Below, piece after piece: positions 7,288 through 15,899 of a stretch of DNA of 64,000 nt. A program made the position numbers and the translations under genes. Position 1 is the first letter of the stretch. Each line of letters begins with the position of its first letter. This DNA is from Streptomyces litmocidini. Lineage in GTDB: Bacteria > Actinomycetota > Actinomycetes > Streptomycetales > Streptomycetaceae. A model generated the notes under the pieces. That model was not told where the DNA came from. It was given only the letters and a program-made list of their open reading frames with translations, and made no database searches. Location: NCBI RefSeq assembly GCF_014649755.1, contig NZ_BMTQ01000022.1:46112-110111 (forward strand). The letters are read 5' to 3'.

Positions 7288-8715
7288 ATGCGCACGCCCA
7301 CCGGCCCCCGCCTCGCCCTCGGCGTCCTCGCCACCGGCATGCTGATGACGGTGCTCGACGGCAGCATCGTCACCGTCGCCATGCCCGCCATCCAGCACGA
7401 CCTCGGCTTCACCCCCGTCGGCCTCAGCTGGGTCGTCAACGCCTACCTGATCGCCTTCGGCTCGCTCCTCCTCCTCGCCGGCCGGCTCGGCGACCTCGTC
7501 GGCCGCAAGCGGATGTTCCTCGCCGGCACCGGGATCTTCACCGCCGCCTCGCTCCTCGCCGGCGTCGCCACCTCCCCCGCCGTCCTCGTCGCCGCCCGTT
7601 TCCTCCAGGGCGTCGGCAGCGCGACGGCCTCCGCCGTCGGCCTCGGCATCCTCGTCACCCTCTTCACCGAACCCCGCGAACGCGCCCGCGCCATCGCCGT
7701 GTTCAGCTTCACCGGCGCCGCCGGCGCCTCCCTCGGCCAGGTCCTCGGCGGCGTCCTCACCGACGCCCTCGCCTGGAACTGGATCTTCTTCATCAACCTG
7801 CCCATCGGCGCCGCCACCGTCCTCGTCGCCCTCCGCGCCCTCCCCGCCGACCGCGCCCGGGGCCTGAGCGCCGGTGCCGACGTCCTCGGCGCGCTGCTCG
7901 TGACCGCCGGCCTCATGACCGGGATCTACGCCGTCGTCAAGATCGAGGAGCACGGGGCCGGTTCGGCGCACACCCTCGGCTTCGGGGCCCTCGCCCTCGC
8001 CCTCCTGGCCAGCTTCCTGCTCCGCCAGGCGAAGGCCGCACAGCCCCTCATGCCGCTGCGGATCCTCCGCTCCCGCAACGTCGCCGGCGCGAACGCCGTC
8101 CAGATGCTGATGGTCGCCGCGCTCTTCTCCTTCCAGGTCCTCGTCGCCCTCTACCTGCAGAAGGTCCTCGGGTACGGGGCCGCCGGAACCGGCTTCGCGA
8201 TGCTGCCCGCCGCGCTCGTCATCGGCGCCGTCTCGCTCGGCGTCTCGGCCCCCCTCATCGCCCGCTTCGGCGAGCGGAACGTCCTGCTCGCCGGCCTCGT
8301 CCTGCTCGTCGGCGTCCTCGGCCTGCTGGCCCGCGTCCCCGTCCACGCCTCGTACGCCACCGACCTGCTCCCCGTGATGCTGCTCGCCGCCGGCTTCGGC
8401 CTCGCGCTCCCCGCCCTCACCGCGCTCGCCATGTCCGGCGCGCGGGAGGCGGACGCCGGTCTGGCCTCCGGCGTCTTCAACACCACCCAGCAGATCGGCA
8501 TGGCCCTCGGCGTCGCGGTCCTCTCCACCCTCGCCGCCGCCCGCACCGAGACCCTCACGGCGGCCGGAAAGCCCACCCCCGAGGCGCTGACGGGCGGCTA
8601 CCACCTCGCCTTCGCCGTCGGCGCCGCTCTCCTCCTCCTCGCCCTGACCGTCGCCCTCACCGTCCTGCGCCCCACCTCCGCCGAAAGGGCCCCGCAGATG
8701 ACAATGGCGGCATGA
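7288..8715 (+). CDS. MFS multidrug exporter, DHA2 (EmrB/QacA) type
   Basis: 475 residues, with about 14 hydrophobic segments. Motif C-like and DHA2 marks are visible: TVLDGSIVTVAMPAI in TM1, the loop motif GRLGDLVGRKRMF (motif A), and a later GVFNTTQQIGMALG. It should export a hydrophobic compound by proton antiport. It overlaps the following WYL-domain regulator gene by the 4-base ATGA, so the two are translationally coupled. Confidence 0.9.
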   Translation: MRTPTGPRLALGVLATGMLMTVLDGSIVTVAMPAIQHDLGFTPVGLSWVVNAYLIAFGSLLLLAGRLGDLVGRKRMFLAGTGIFTAASLLAGVATSPAVLVAARFLQGVGSATASAVGLGILVTLFTEPRERARAIAVFSFTGAAGASLGQVLGGVLTDALAWNWIFFINLPIGAATVLVALRALPADRARGLSAGADVLGALLVTAGLMTGIYAVVKIEEHGAGSAHTLGFGALALALLASFLLRQAKAAQPLMPLRILRSRNVAGANAVQMLMVAALFSFQVLVALYLQKVLGYGAAGTGFAMLPAALVIGAVSLGVSAPLIARFGERNVLLAGLVLLVGVLGLLARVPVHASYATDLLPVMLLAAGFGLALPALTALAMSGAREADAGLASGVFNTTQQIGMALGVAVLSTLAAARTETLTAAGKPTPEALTGGYHLAFAVGAALLLLALTVALTVLRPTSAERAPQMTMAA

Positions 8716-9704
8716 GAGCCGACCGACTCGTCGCCGCCCTGCTCTTCCTCCAGACGCGGCAGCGGATCACCGCCGCCGAACTCGCCGCCGAGCTGGGCGT
8801 GTCCGAGCGCACGGCCCGCCGGGACCTCGAAGCGCTCGCGAGCGCCGGGGTCCCGGTGTACTCGCAGGCGGGGCAGGGCGGCGGCTGGTCGCTCGTCGGC
8901 GGAGCCCGTACCGACCTGACCGGCCTGACCGCCCCGGAGATCCGCGCGCTGTTCCTGCTGACCGGGCCCGACGCCGACGCGAGCCCCCAGACCCGGACCG
9001 CCCTCCGCAAGCTCGTACGGGCCCTCCCCGCTCCCCTCCGCGAGGGCGCCGAGGCCGCCGCCCGCGCCGGGATCGCCGACGGCACCGACTGGACGGGAGC
9101 GGAGGCCGAGGAGGCCCAACTGGCCGCGCTCCAGCGGGCCGTGGTCGAGGCCCGGGAGCTGCGCATCGGGTACGCCCGCCCCGGCCGCGCGCCCCGCGAG
9201 CGGACCGTCCAGCCGCTGGGGATCGCCGCGAAGGCCGGGGTCCGCTACCTCCTCGCGGACACGGCCGACGGCCTGCGGACCTTCCGCGTCGGCCGGGTCA
9301 CCTCGGTGGCCGAGACCGGCGCCCCCGCCGAGCGCCCCGAGGGCTTCGACCTCGCCACCGCCTGGCGCGCGCTCGCCGCCCGCATGGAGGACCGGATGGT
9401 CGCCGCGACGGTCCGGGGCCGGGCCGCCCCGGGCACCGAGTCCGTCCTGGAGGGCCTGCTCGGCGGGCGCGTGCGGTACGGGGAGCACGGCCCGGACGGC
9501 TGGACGTCCTTCGAGGCCGACGGCCCCTCCCCCGAGGTGGTCGCCGCCCGGCTGGCCGGGCTCGGCGCCCGCGTGGAGCTCCTCGACCCGCCGGAGGCGC
9601 GGACGGCCCTCGCCCGGATCGGCGCCGAACTCACGGAGTCGTACGGAGGCACTCCGGCAGCTCCGCCTCGTGCACCAGCGCGAGGCGCGACACCGCCCGG
9701 GTGA
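8712..9704 (+). CDS. WYL-domain HTH transcriptional regulator
   Basis: 330 residues. An N-terminal winged HTH of DeoR/HTH_11 type (about 1-60; TAAELAAELGVSERTARRDL) is followed by a WYL domain (about 130-230; VQPLGIAAKAGVRYLLADTA and AWRAL) and a C-terminal extension (WCX). WYL proteins sense nucleic acids or small ligands and often regulate stress genes. Its 3' end overlaps the convergent HelD-like gene by 74 bp, which suggests the terminal residues drifted into the neighbour or that the two transcripts interfere. Confidence 0.88.
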   Translation: MRADRLVAALLFLQTRQRITAAELAAELGVSERTARRDLEALASAGVPVYSQAGQGGGWSLVGGARTDLTGLTAPEIRALFLLTGPDADASPQTRTALRKLVRALPAPLREGAEAAARAGIADGTDWTGAEAEEAQLAALQRAVVEARELRIGYARPGRAPRERTVQPLGIAAKAGVRYLLADTADGLRTFRVGRVTSVAETGAPAERPEGFDLATAWRALAARMEDRMVAATVRGRAAPGTESVLEGLLGGRVRYGEHGPDGWTSFEADGPSPEVVAARLAGLGARVELLDPPEARTALARIGAELTESYGGTPAAPPRAPARGATPPG

Positions 9705-11631
9705 GCGCCACGTACAGCCGGTTCGGCCCGCGCGCCTCGGCCGCCACGATCGCGGCCGGTTCGACGACCACGACGTGGTCGAACTCCAGGCCCTTGACGA
9801 GGGACGCGGGCAGCACGCTCACCCGTTCCCCGTGCCCCCTCACCCCTTCGGCCACCGCGTCGACGAGGTGGTCGGCCGTGACGACCCCCACCGAGCCCTC
9901 CGCCGCGAGCGCGGCCCGCACGGCCTCGCGGGCCCCGGCGGCCAGGTCCGTCGTCCGGTGGACCGTCACCTCGCCGCCCCGGCGCACCGAACGCCCGGCG
10001 GGCACGTCGGCGCCGAGCCACGGCAGGACCCGGTTGGCGAGGTCGACGATCGCGGCGGGCACCCGGTGGCCGAGGGTCAGCGGCACGACCGGCGCCCCGG
10101 GCTTGCCCAGGTGCGCCAGCTGCTCGTCCCAGTCGCGGGCCGCCCACGGGGTGGTGCCCTGGGCGAGGTCCCCGAGGACGGTGAGCGAACCGAACTCGGT
10201 GCGGCGGGCGATGGCCCGGCACTGCATGGGCGAGAGGTCCTGGGCCTCGTCGACGACGACGTGCCCGTAGCTCTCGGGGCGTTCGATCAGGCCGGCGAGT
10301 TCGTCGAGGAGGACGAGGTCGGCGGCGGTCCAGCGCGCCGAACGGTACGAGCGGGGCGGCCGCGCCCAGCGGAGCACCGCGAACTCCTCCCCGAACACCG
10401 CCGGATCCGTCAGCACCTCGGCGAGGACCTCCTCCGGCGTCGTCCTCGGCCAGCACCGGTCGAGGAACGCCGTCACCGCCCGCGCCCGCTCGATCCGCCG
10501 CGCCCAGGCCGCGCCCATCGGCCCCGAGCGGCGTTCGGCCCGGAGCCGGAGGGCCCGGACGACGCGGGCCCGGACCCGTTCGCGGCCGGTCGCGTAGGGC
10601 GGGGCCTCCTCCCGTACCGCCGAGACGATCGCGGCGAGCTCGGCCGCCGGGAGCCGCCAGTGGTACGAGCCGTCGGGGACGGCCAGGTCCTCCGACGGGG
10701 CCGCGTCGACCCTGCCGTACAGCGCGCGGTGCAGCAGCTCCGCCGTGCGGGCGTCGTGCTTGACCCGGGCCACCGCCTCGTCGTCCTCGGCCCGGACCGG
10801 GTGGCGGGCGATCTCCTCGTCGAGGGTGGCCTGCCGGATCCCGGTCTCGCCGAGCGAGGGCAGCACCTCGGCGATGTACGCGAGGAAGGCCCGGTGGGGG
10901 CCGAGGACGAGGAGGCCGGAGCGGCGGATCCGCTGCGGGTGCGTGTAGAGGAGGTACGCGGCCCGGTGCAGGCCCACGGCGGTCTTGCCGGTGCCGGGGG
11001 CGCCCTGCACGCACAGGGAGGCGGCCGGCCCGGAGCGTACGAGGTCGTCCTGTTCGGGCTGGATGGTGGCCGCGATGTCCCGCATGGGGCCGACGCGGGG
11101 CCGCTCGATCTCCCCGGCGAGGAGGGCGCTGACCGTCCCCGTCCCCGCTCCGCCGTCCGTGAGGCGTTCGTCCTCCAGGGCGGTCAGGTCCTCGGTCGCG
11201 CCGGTGCTGTGGGGGGCCCAGCCGAAGCGGCGGCGGCGCAGGACGCCCTGCGGGTCGTGCGGGCCGGCCTGGTAGTAGGCGCGGGAGACGGGTGCGCGCC
11301 AGTCGACGACGAGGGGCGGGGCGGCGGGGTGCTCGGCGATCCGGCGGCGGCCGATGTGGTGGACCTGGCCGTCCTCGCGGTCGAGGCGGCCGAAGAACAG
11401 CGGTCCGGGGGGTTGTTCGGCCATCTCCTTGGCGCGGCTGCGCAGGTGGCGGCCGAGCACTTCGGCGTCGGCGCCGGAGGCGGCGACGTCCTCGCCGGTG
11501 ACGACCTGTTCGGCCACGTCCTCGGTCATGCGGATCAGGGCGGCGCGGCAGGCGTCGTGGTGGGAGCGTTCGCGGGCGAGTTCTTCGCGGGCGAGTTCTT
11601 CGTGGGCGGGCTCGGGGTCCGGTGACGTCAT
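9631..11631 (-). CDS. HelD/HelR-like RNA polymerase recycling ATPase (UvrD/Rep-like fold)
   Basis: 666 residues. The N-terminal arm is an acidic coiled coil (about 8-75) as in HelD. Walker A is QGAPGTGKTAV (209-219), Walker B is VVVDEAQDLSPMQ, and the C-terminal part has NRLYVALTRA (motif VI). The set APPLVVDWRAPVSRAYY is typical of the HelD branch rather than of DNA repair helicases. In actinobacteria HelD and HelR remove stalled polymerase and can protect against rifamycins (known for the family). A TAGGCT -10 box seven bases before the ATG suggests a leaderless transcript; the TetR gene lies immediately upstream. I find no rifamycin-associated element in the 60-bp promoter. Confidence 0.85.
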   Translation of the reverse strand: MTSPDPEPAHEELAREELARERSHHDACRAALIRMTEDVAEQVVTGEDVAASGADAEVLGRHLRSRAKEMAEQPPGPLFFGRLDREDGQVHHIGRRRIAEHPAAPPLVVDWRAPVSRAYYQAGPHDPQGVLRRRRFGWAPHSTGATEDLTALEDERLTDGGAGTGTVSALLAGEIERPRVGPMRDIAATIQPEQDDLVRSGPAASLCVQGAPGTGKTAVGLHRAAYLLYTHPQRIRRSGLLVLGPHRAFLAYIAEVLPSLGETGIRQATLDEEIARHPVRAEDDEAVARVKHDARTAELLHRALYGRVDAAPSEDLAVPDGSYHWRLPAAELAAIVSAVREEAPPYATGRERVRARVVRALRLRAERRSGPMGAAWARRIERARAVTAFLDRCWPRTTPEEVLAEVLTDPAVFGEEFAVLRWARPPRSYRSARWTAADLVLLDELAGLIERPESYGHVVVDEAQDLSPMQCRAIARRTEFGSLTVLGDLAQGTTPWAARDWDEQLAHLGKPGAPVVPLTLGHRVPAAIVDLANRVLPWLGADVPAGRSVRRGGEVTVHRTTDLAAGAREAVRAALAAEGSVGVVTADHLVDAVAEGVRGHGERVSVLPASLVKGLEFDHVVVVEPAAIVAAEARGPNRLYVALTRAVSRLALVHEAELPECLRTTP

Positions 11632-11691
11632 TCCGTCGAGCCTAACGGAAAACGTTACCGAGTTACGTTTTTTACCTGGTCATAGGAGTGG

Positions 11692-12324
11692 TCAGTACGG
11701 CAGCCCCTCCCGCAACGACCGGAAGGCCGCCCCCGCCGCCGCCACCGCGTCCCCCGCCACCGCGTCCACCGCCTCGCCGGCCATCAGCCGCGCCACGTTC
11801 TCGTTCGCCAGGACCCGCAGCACGGCCACGACCTGCCCGGCCGCGAGCCGCGCCACCAGCGGATCGCCGCCCAGCGCCCGCGCGAGGACCTCCTCCGAGC
11901 GCTGCTGGTAGCCGTGGACGCCGGCGAGCAGGGCCGGAGTCCCGTACAGGAGCCGGTGGTACGCCAGGACCGCCGGCACGTCACAGAGCCCGGTGACCGG
12001 ATCGCGCCGCTCCAGCCCGTCCAGGAGGTGCGCGTACAGCGCGTCGAGCGGCGCCGCGCCCCGGGCCCGCCCGGCCTCCACCACCCGCGCCGACTCGTCC
12101 TCGTGGTCGGCGAACCGGTGCAGGACCAGGTCCTCCTTGGCGGGGAAGTACCGGAAGAGGGTCGGCTTCGAGACCTCGGCGGCGGCGGCCACCTCCGCGA
12201 CGGACACCGCGTCGAAGCCCTTCTCCAGGAAGAGCGCGATGGCCGCGTCCGACAGGGCCTGCCGGGTCCGCGCCTTCTTCCGCTCGCGAAGACCGGCCGG
12301 CCCGGTCACACCGTCCTCCGCCAC
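11692..12324 (-). CDS. TetR-family transcriptional regulator
   Basis: 210 residues from a GTG start with the ribosome binding site GAAGGAGG. The N-terminal HTH (about 15-60) reads ARTRQALSDAAIALFLEKGF, then EVSKPTLFRYFPAKEDL, the usual TetR pattern. The C-terminal ligand domain is not assignable. It lies upstream of the HelD-like gene on the same strand, with a separate promoter in between. It may regulate itself through the repeat at 12340-12361, and possibly the HelD-like gene. Confidence 0.88.
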   Translation of the reverse strand: MAEDGVTGPAGLRERKKARTRQALSDAAIALFLEKGFDAVSVAEVAAAAEVSKPTLFRYFPAKEDLVLHRFADHEDESARVVEAGRARGAAPLDALYAHLLDGLERRDPVTGLCDVPAVLAYHRLLYGTPALLAGVHGYQQRSEEVLARALGGDPLVARLAAGQVVAVLRVLANENVARLMAGEAVDAVAGDAVAAAGAAFRSLREGLPY

Positions 12325-12339
12325 CGGGCGCCTCCTTCG

Positions 12340-12361
12340 TAGGACGCCATCCTAGGACGCC
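12340..12361. promoter_or_regulatory. Repeat TAGGACGCC (two copies, 13-bp period), candidate TetR operator
   Basis: Exact copies lie at 12340-12348 and 12353-12361, just upstream of the TetR start. The second copy also contains the palindrome CCTAGG. The position fits an autoregulatory operator. The site is also only 20 bp from the stop of the Eis-like gene. Confidence 0.5.
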
Positions 12362-12380
12362 CGCCCGACCGCCCCCGGCC

Positions 12381-13628
12381 TCAGAAGACGTCGGGCGAGA
12401 AGGGCCGCAGCGGGGTGCGGAACAGCAGATCGGCACGGGCGGCCGCGCCGGGCGTCAGCTCCTCCACGCGCCCCAGCCGGGACAGCCGTACCGCCGACTC
12501 GTCGCCGAACGCGAGCGGGCCCACCTCCGCGACGTCGAGGGCGAGATCGGCCGACGCGGTCGTACGGACACAGGCCGCGCCCGCCGGGGAGGCGTCGAGC
12601 CGGAAGCGCCCGCCCGCGAGCCCGCCGGCGTCCCGCACCTCCAGGACCAGGCCCCCCTCCACCGGATACGTCCGGCCCTCCAGGACCCGGACCACGTCCA
12701 GGACCCGGACCCACAGCATGTCCGCGTACGTCAGCATCCTGGCCGCGCGCGGATCGGGCAGCAGCAGCGGCAGCAGGTCGTCGGGCGACCGGTAGCCGGA
12801 GCGGACCGTGGCGATCCAGTCGATCGAGCAGAGGTAGTGCCACAGGGCGCGCTCGGCGGCCGGGGTGACGGCCATGAGGTCCCGCACGGTCGCCGTGTTC
12901 AGCGGGCGCTTCGCGTCGTCCCACTTGTCGTCGGCGGTGTACGCGACGTACCCCTCGACCTCGCCGGCCTCCGACCGGTACACCGCGTAGTACGGCTCCC
13001 GCCACGAGGCGATGGTCTGGGGGACGAGACCGGTGCTCCTCTCCCAGTCGCGCCTGTCGCGGTTCGTGACCCCGGCGCGGACGCCGGCCAGCCGGCGGTG
13101 CACCTCGGGACCCACCTTGCGGATCTCGGCGCCGTCCGTCAGGTCGATCCGGCCGCCGTCCTCCGGACGGCCCGAGCGGCGCGGGTCCAGACCGGCCCGG
13201 TTCACGTCGACGCTCCACTCGGCGGTCCAGCTCGCCGGACCGAAACCGAACCGCCCGTAGATCGGGTACTCGGCGGCGATCAGCGTCGCGATCGCGTCGC
13301 CCCGCTCCTTCGCGGCGGCGAGGTCCGCGGCCATCATCCGGCTCAGCAACCCGCGCCTGCGGTGCGTCGGCGAGACCGTGACCTGGGTGATCGCGTCGGC
13401 GGTCAGACCGCCCCCGCCGACCGTGCTGACCTCCTGGCGGAAGGAGCGGAAGGTGGCGACGATCCGGTCCCGGTCGAAGGCGCCGAGCGTCCGCGCCAGG
13501 TCCGCGTGGGCCAGCCGGTCCGCGGCCTCCTCGTCGGAGACGACCGGGACCTTCAGGAACCCGGTGCGCAGCGCCCGCTGCCAGTCGGGGAACTCGGACT
13601 CCGTCACCGTGCGCACATCGACAGTCAT
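12381..13628 (-). CDS. Eis-family GNAT N-acetyltransferase
   Basis: 415 residues, the usual Eis length. The N-terminal GNAT domain has the acetyl-CoA loop VSPTHRRRGLLSRMM (86-100) and the conserved EYPIYGRFGFG (120-130). A central second GNAT-like fold and a C-terminal SCP2-like domain follow. The protein ends in phenylalanine (SPDVF): in Eis the terminal Phe carboxylate is the general base, so the intact C-terminus is meaningful. Eis enzymes acetylate amines on aminoglycosides and other polyamines; resistance here is possible but not shown. A TAGGGT -10 box six bases before the ATG suggests a leaderless message. Confidence 0.88.
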   Translation of the reverse strand: MTVDVRTVTESEFPDWQRALRTGFLKVPVVSDEEAADRLAHADLARTLGAFDRDRIVATFRSFRQEVSTVGGGGLTADAITQVTVSPTHRRRGLLSRMMAADLAAAKERGDAIATLIAAEYPIYGRFGFGPASWTAEWSVDVNRAGLDPRRSGRPEDGGRIDLTDGAEIRKVGPEVHRRLAGVRAGVTNRDRRDWERSTGLVPQTIASWREPYYAVYRSEAGEVEGYVAYTADDKWDDAKRPLNTATVRDLMAVTPAAERALWHYLCSIDWIATVRSGYRSPDDLLPLLLPDPRAARMLTYADMLWVRVLDVVRVLEGRTYPVEGGLVLEVRDAGGLAGGRFRLDASPAGAACVRTTASADLALDVAEVGPLAFGDESAVRLSRLGRVEELTPGAAARADLLFRTPLRPFSPDVF

Positions 13629-13743
13629 CCGCCGACCCTACGCACGGCGCGCCGGGCCCCGCACCCGGGTTTTCCGGTCCCGGCCCCGGCCCTCCGCCCG
13701 GACCCCGCACCCGGGTCCCCCCGGCCCCGGTCTCCGTCCCCGG

Positions 13744-14358
13744 TCAGGCCAGCAGGTCGTCGACCTGGGCCTCGCCCTCCCGGTAGCGGCGGGCGATCTC
13801 CGCGCTGCAGTCGTCGGCGGTCCGCTGGAGGTGCTGGCGGCGCCGCGAGACCTGCTGCTCGTACCCCGCGAGCCTGCCCATCGCCGCGTGCAGCTCGTCG
13901 TCCGTCCGGGCCGTCAGGTCCGACAGCTCGACCTCCGACAGCATCTCGGCCGCCAGCCGCCGGTACTCCTCGCCGCGCGGGGTCGACAGCGTCACGTGCC
14001 GCGCCGAGCTGCGGTGCCGGGAGGGCACGTCGGCGAGGATCTCGGAGAGCCGGTCGAGGACCGGGGCCTCCGGATCGGTCCGCCGCGCCAGCTCGGCCCG
14101 CAGGATGTCGATCCGGCCCTGGAGCATCCGGCGCACGTAGCTCAGGTCGGCCTCGTCGCTCTGCGCGTCCCGGCGCAGCGCCCGCAGCTCGGGCAGCCGC
14201 AGGGCGCCGAGATCGCGCCGCGTCCGGTCCGCCGGGTCGGCGACCCGCTGCACGGGTGGGCGCGTCAGGGGCCCTCCGCCCTGTCCTCCGCCCCGGGCTC
14301 CGGAGCGGGTCAGCGGTACGGGTCCGGACGGCGTCGGCCCGGTGCCAGGTGCACTCAT
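13744..14358 (-). CDS. rsiG: RsiG, c-di-GMP-dependent anti-sigma factor of WhiG
   Basis: 204 residues. A disordered basic N-terminus precedes two long helices. Each helix carries the c-di-GMP signature E(X)3S(X)2R(X)3Q(X)3D exactly: EADLSYVRRMLQGRID in the first and EQQVSRRRQHLQRTAD in the second. This double motif is the hallmark of RsiG, which binds a c-di-GMP dimer and then holds the sporulation sigma factor WhiG inactive. It is therefore a brake on the switch from aerial hyphae to spores. It is divergent from dtd; whiG itself is not in the window. Confidence 0.95.
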   Translation of the reverse strand: MSAPGTGPTPSGPVPLTRSGARGGGQGGGPLTRPPVQRVADPADRTRRDLGALRLPELRALRRDAQSDEADLSYVRRMLQGRIDILRAELARRTDPEAPVLDRLSEILADVPSRHRSSARHVTLSTPRGEEYRRLAAEMLSEVELSDLTARTDDELHAAMGRLAGYEQQVSRRRQHLQRTADDCSAEIARRYREGEAQVDDLLA

Positions 14359-14497
14359 GAGAATCGTCCCCTCGACCGGTGCGGTCGGCCGCACCGCCTC
14401 ACACGCATGGTGCCACCCTGCACGCGCCCGTGCAGGCGCTCTGCACCCGTTCGGCCCCTCGTCCTTCGGCCCGCGGCCCGCTCGGTAGGTTGGGGGC

Positions 14498-14923
14498 ATG
14501 CGAGCAGTGGTGCAGAGGGTCGACGGCGCGAGCGTCGTCGTCGCAGGGGAGACCGTCGGGGAGATCACCGGCGAAGGGCTGTGCGTCCTGGTCGGGGTGA
14601 CCCACGACGACACCCCCGAGAAGGCCGCCCAATTGGCCAGAAAACTCTGGTCCGTCCGGGTGCTGAACGACGAGAAGTCGTGCTCCGACGTGAACGCGCC
14701 GCTGCTCGTCGTCTCCCAGTTCACCCTCTACGGAGACGCCCGCAAGGGCCGCCGCCCCACCTGGAACGCCGCCGCCCCCGGCCCGGTCGCCGAACCCCTC
14801 GTCGACGAGGTCGTCGCCCAGCTCCGCAACCTGGGCGCCCACGTGGAGACGGGCCGCTTCGGAGCGAAGATGCGCGTCTCCCTCACGAACGACGGCCCGT
14901 TCACGGTGCTCCTGGAGGTGTGA
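14498..14923 (+). CDS. dtd: D-aminoacyl-tRNA deacylase
   Basis: 141 residues, normal DTD length. The catalytic pocket motifs are present: SQFTLYGDARKGRRP (SQxTL motif) and TNDGPFTVLLEV (NxPxT-type motif). The enzyme hydrolyses D-amino acids, and glycine mischarged on tRNA(Ala), from tRNA in the cytoplasm. A TAGGTT -10 box six bases before the ATG and the lack of a strong ribosome binding site point to a leaderless transcript. Its stop codon abuts the convergent ygfZ stop with no gap. Confidence 0.93.
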   Translation: MRAVVQRVDGASVVVAGETVGEITGEGLCVLVGVTHDDTPEKAAQLARKLWSVRVLNDEKSCSDVNAPLLVVSQFTLYGDARKGRRPTWNAAAPGPVAEPLVDEVVAQLRNLGAHVETGRFGAKMRVSLTNDGPFTVLLEV

Positions 14924-15889
14924 TCAGGGCTCGACGACCGTCTCCTGCGCGGCGGCCGTCGTCCCGGCGACCAGCGGAGCGTCCACCGGCACGTTCCGCT
15001 TGACCAGGGCGAGGGCGATCGGACCGAGCTCGTGGTGGCGGACGGCGGTCGTCACGAAACCGAGCTGCCGGCCCTCCTCGCCGTCGGACGCGAGCCGGAG
15101 CGGGGTGCCGTGGGCGGGCAGCAGGACCTCGCTGCCGTCCAGGTGCAGGAAGACCAGGCGGCGCGGCGGCTTCCCCAGGTTCTGCACCCGGGCGACGGTC
15201 TCCTGTCCCCGGTAGCAGCCCTTCTGGAGGTGGACGGCGCTGCCGATGAGGCCGACCTCGTGCGGGATGGTCCGGTGGTCGGTCTCGAAGCCGAGCCGCG
15301 GCCGGTGCGCCTCGACCCGCAGCGCCTCGTACGCGAGGATCCCGGCGGCCGGCCCGTGCGAGGCCGCGAAGGACTCCAGGTCGGCGCGGGGCAGGAACAG
15401 CTCGCGGCCGTACGGGGTCTCCCGTACGACGACGCCCGGGGGCGCCTCGGCGATGGAGCCGGCCGGCAGGTGCACGACGGCGAAGTCCTCGGTCCGGTCG
15501 GCGACCTCCACCCGGTAGAAGAACTTCATCGACTCCAGGTACGCGACGAGCTCCTCGCGCGTCCCCGGCTCGACGTGCGCCCACACCGTCTCGCCGTCGT
15601 CGACGAGGTACAGGGCGTGCTCGATGTGCCCGTTGGCGGAGAGGATCAGCGCCTCGGTCGCCCGCCCGGGCGGCAGCTCGGTCATGTGCTGGGTGAGGAG
15701 CAGGTGCAGCCAGCTCAGCCGGTCGTCACCGGAGACGGCCACGACTCCCCGGTGCGAGAGGTCGACGAAGCCGTCGCCCTCGGCGAGGGCGCGCTGCTCG
15801 CGGAACAGGTCGCCGTAGTGCGCGGCGACGCCTTCGTCGCGGCCTTCGGCGGGGACGGCGCCGGGCAGGGACAACAGGGGGCTCTTCAT
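14924..15889 (-). CDS. ygfZ: Folate-binding YgfZ/GcvT-like protein
   Basis: 321 residues. The YgfZ signature KGCYRGQE is present with its conserved cysteine, within an aminomethyltransferase (GcvT-like) fold that starts VDLSHRGVVAVSGDDRLSWL. YgfZ proteins bind tetrahydrofolate and help assemble or repair certain iron-sulfur proteins such as MiaB. A TAGGCT -10 box seven bases before the ATG overlaps the nur stop codon, so it probably has its own leaderless transcript as well as read-through from nur. Confidence 0.9.
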   Translation of the reverse strand: MKSPLLSLPGAVPAEGRDEGVAAHYGDLFREQRALAEGDGFVDLSHRGVVAVSGDDRLSWLHLLLTQHMTELPPGRATEALILSANGHIEHALYLVDDGETVWAHVEPGTREELVAYLESMKFFYRVEVADRTEDFAVVHLPAGSIAEAPPGVVVRETPYGRELFLPRADLESFAASHGPAAGILAYEALRVEAHRPRLGFETDHRTIPHEVGLIGSAVHLQKGCYRGQETVARVQNLGKPPRRLVFLHLDGSEVLLPAHGTPLRLASDGEEGRQLGFVTTAVRHHELGPIALALVKRNVPVDAPLVAGTTAAAQETVVEP

Positions 15890-15899
15890 GCTGTAGAGC

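Noticed and set aside
11632..11691. Rifamycin-associated element before the HelD-like gene
   Set aside because: The 60-bp spacer has no long inverted repeat of the expected type.
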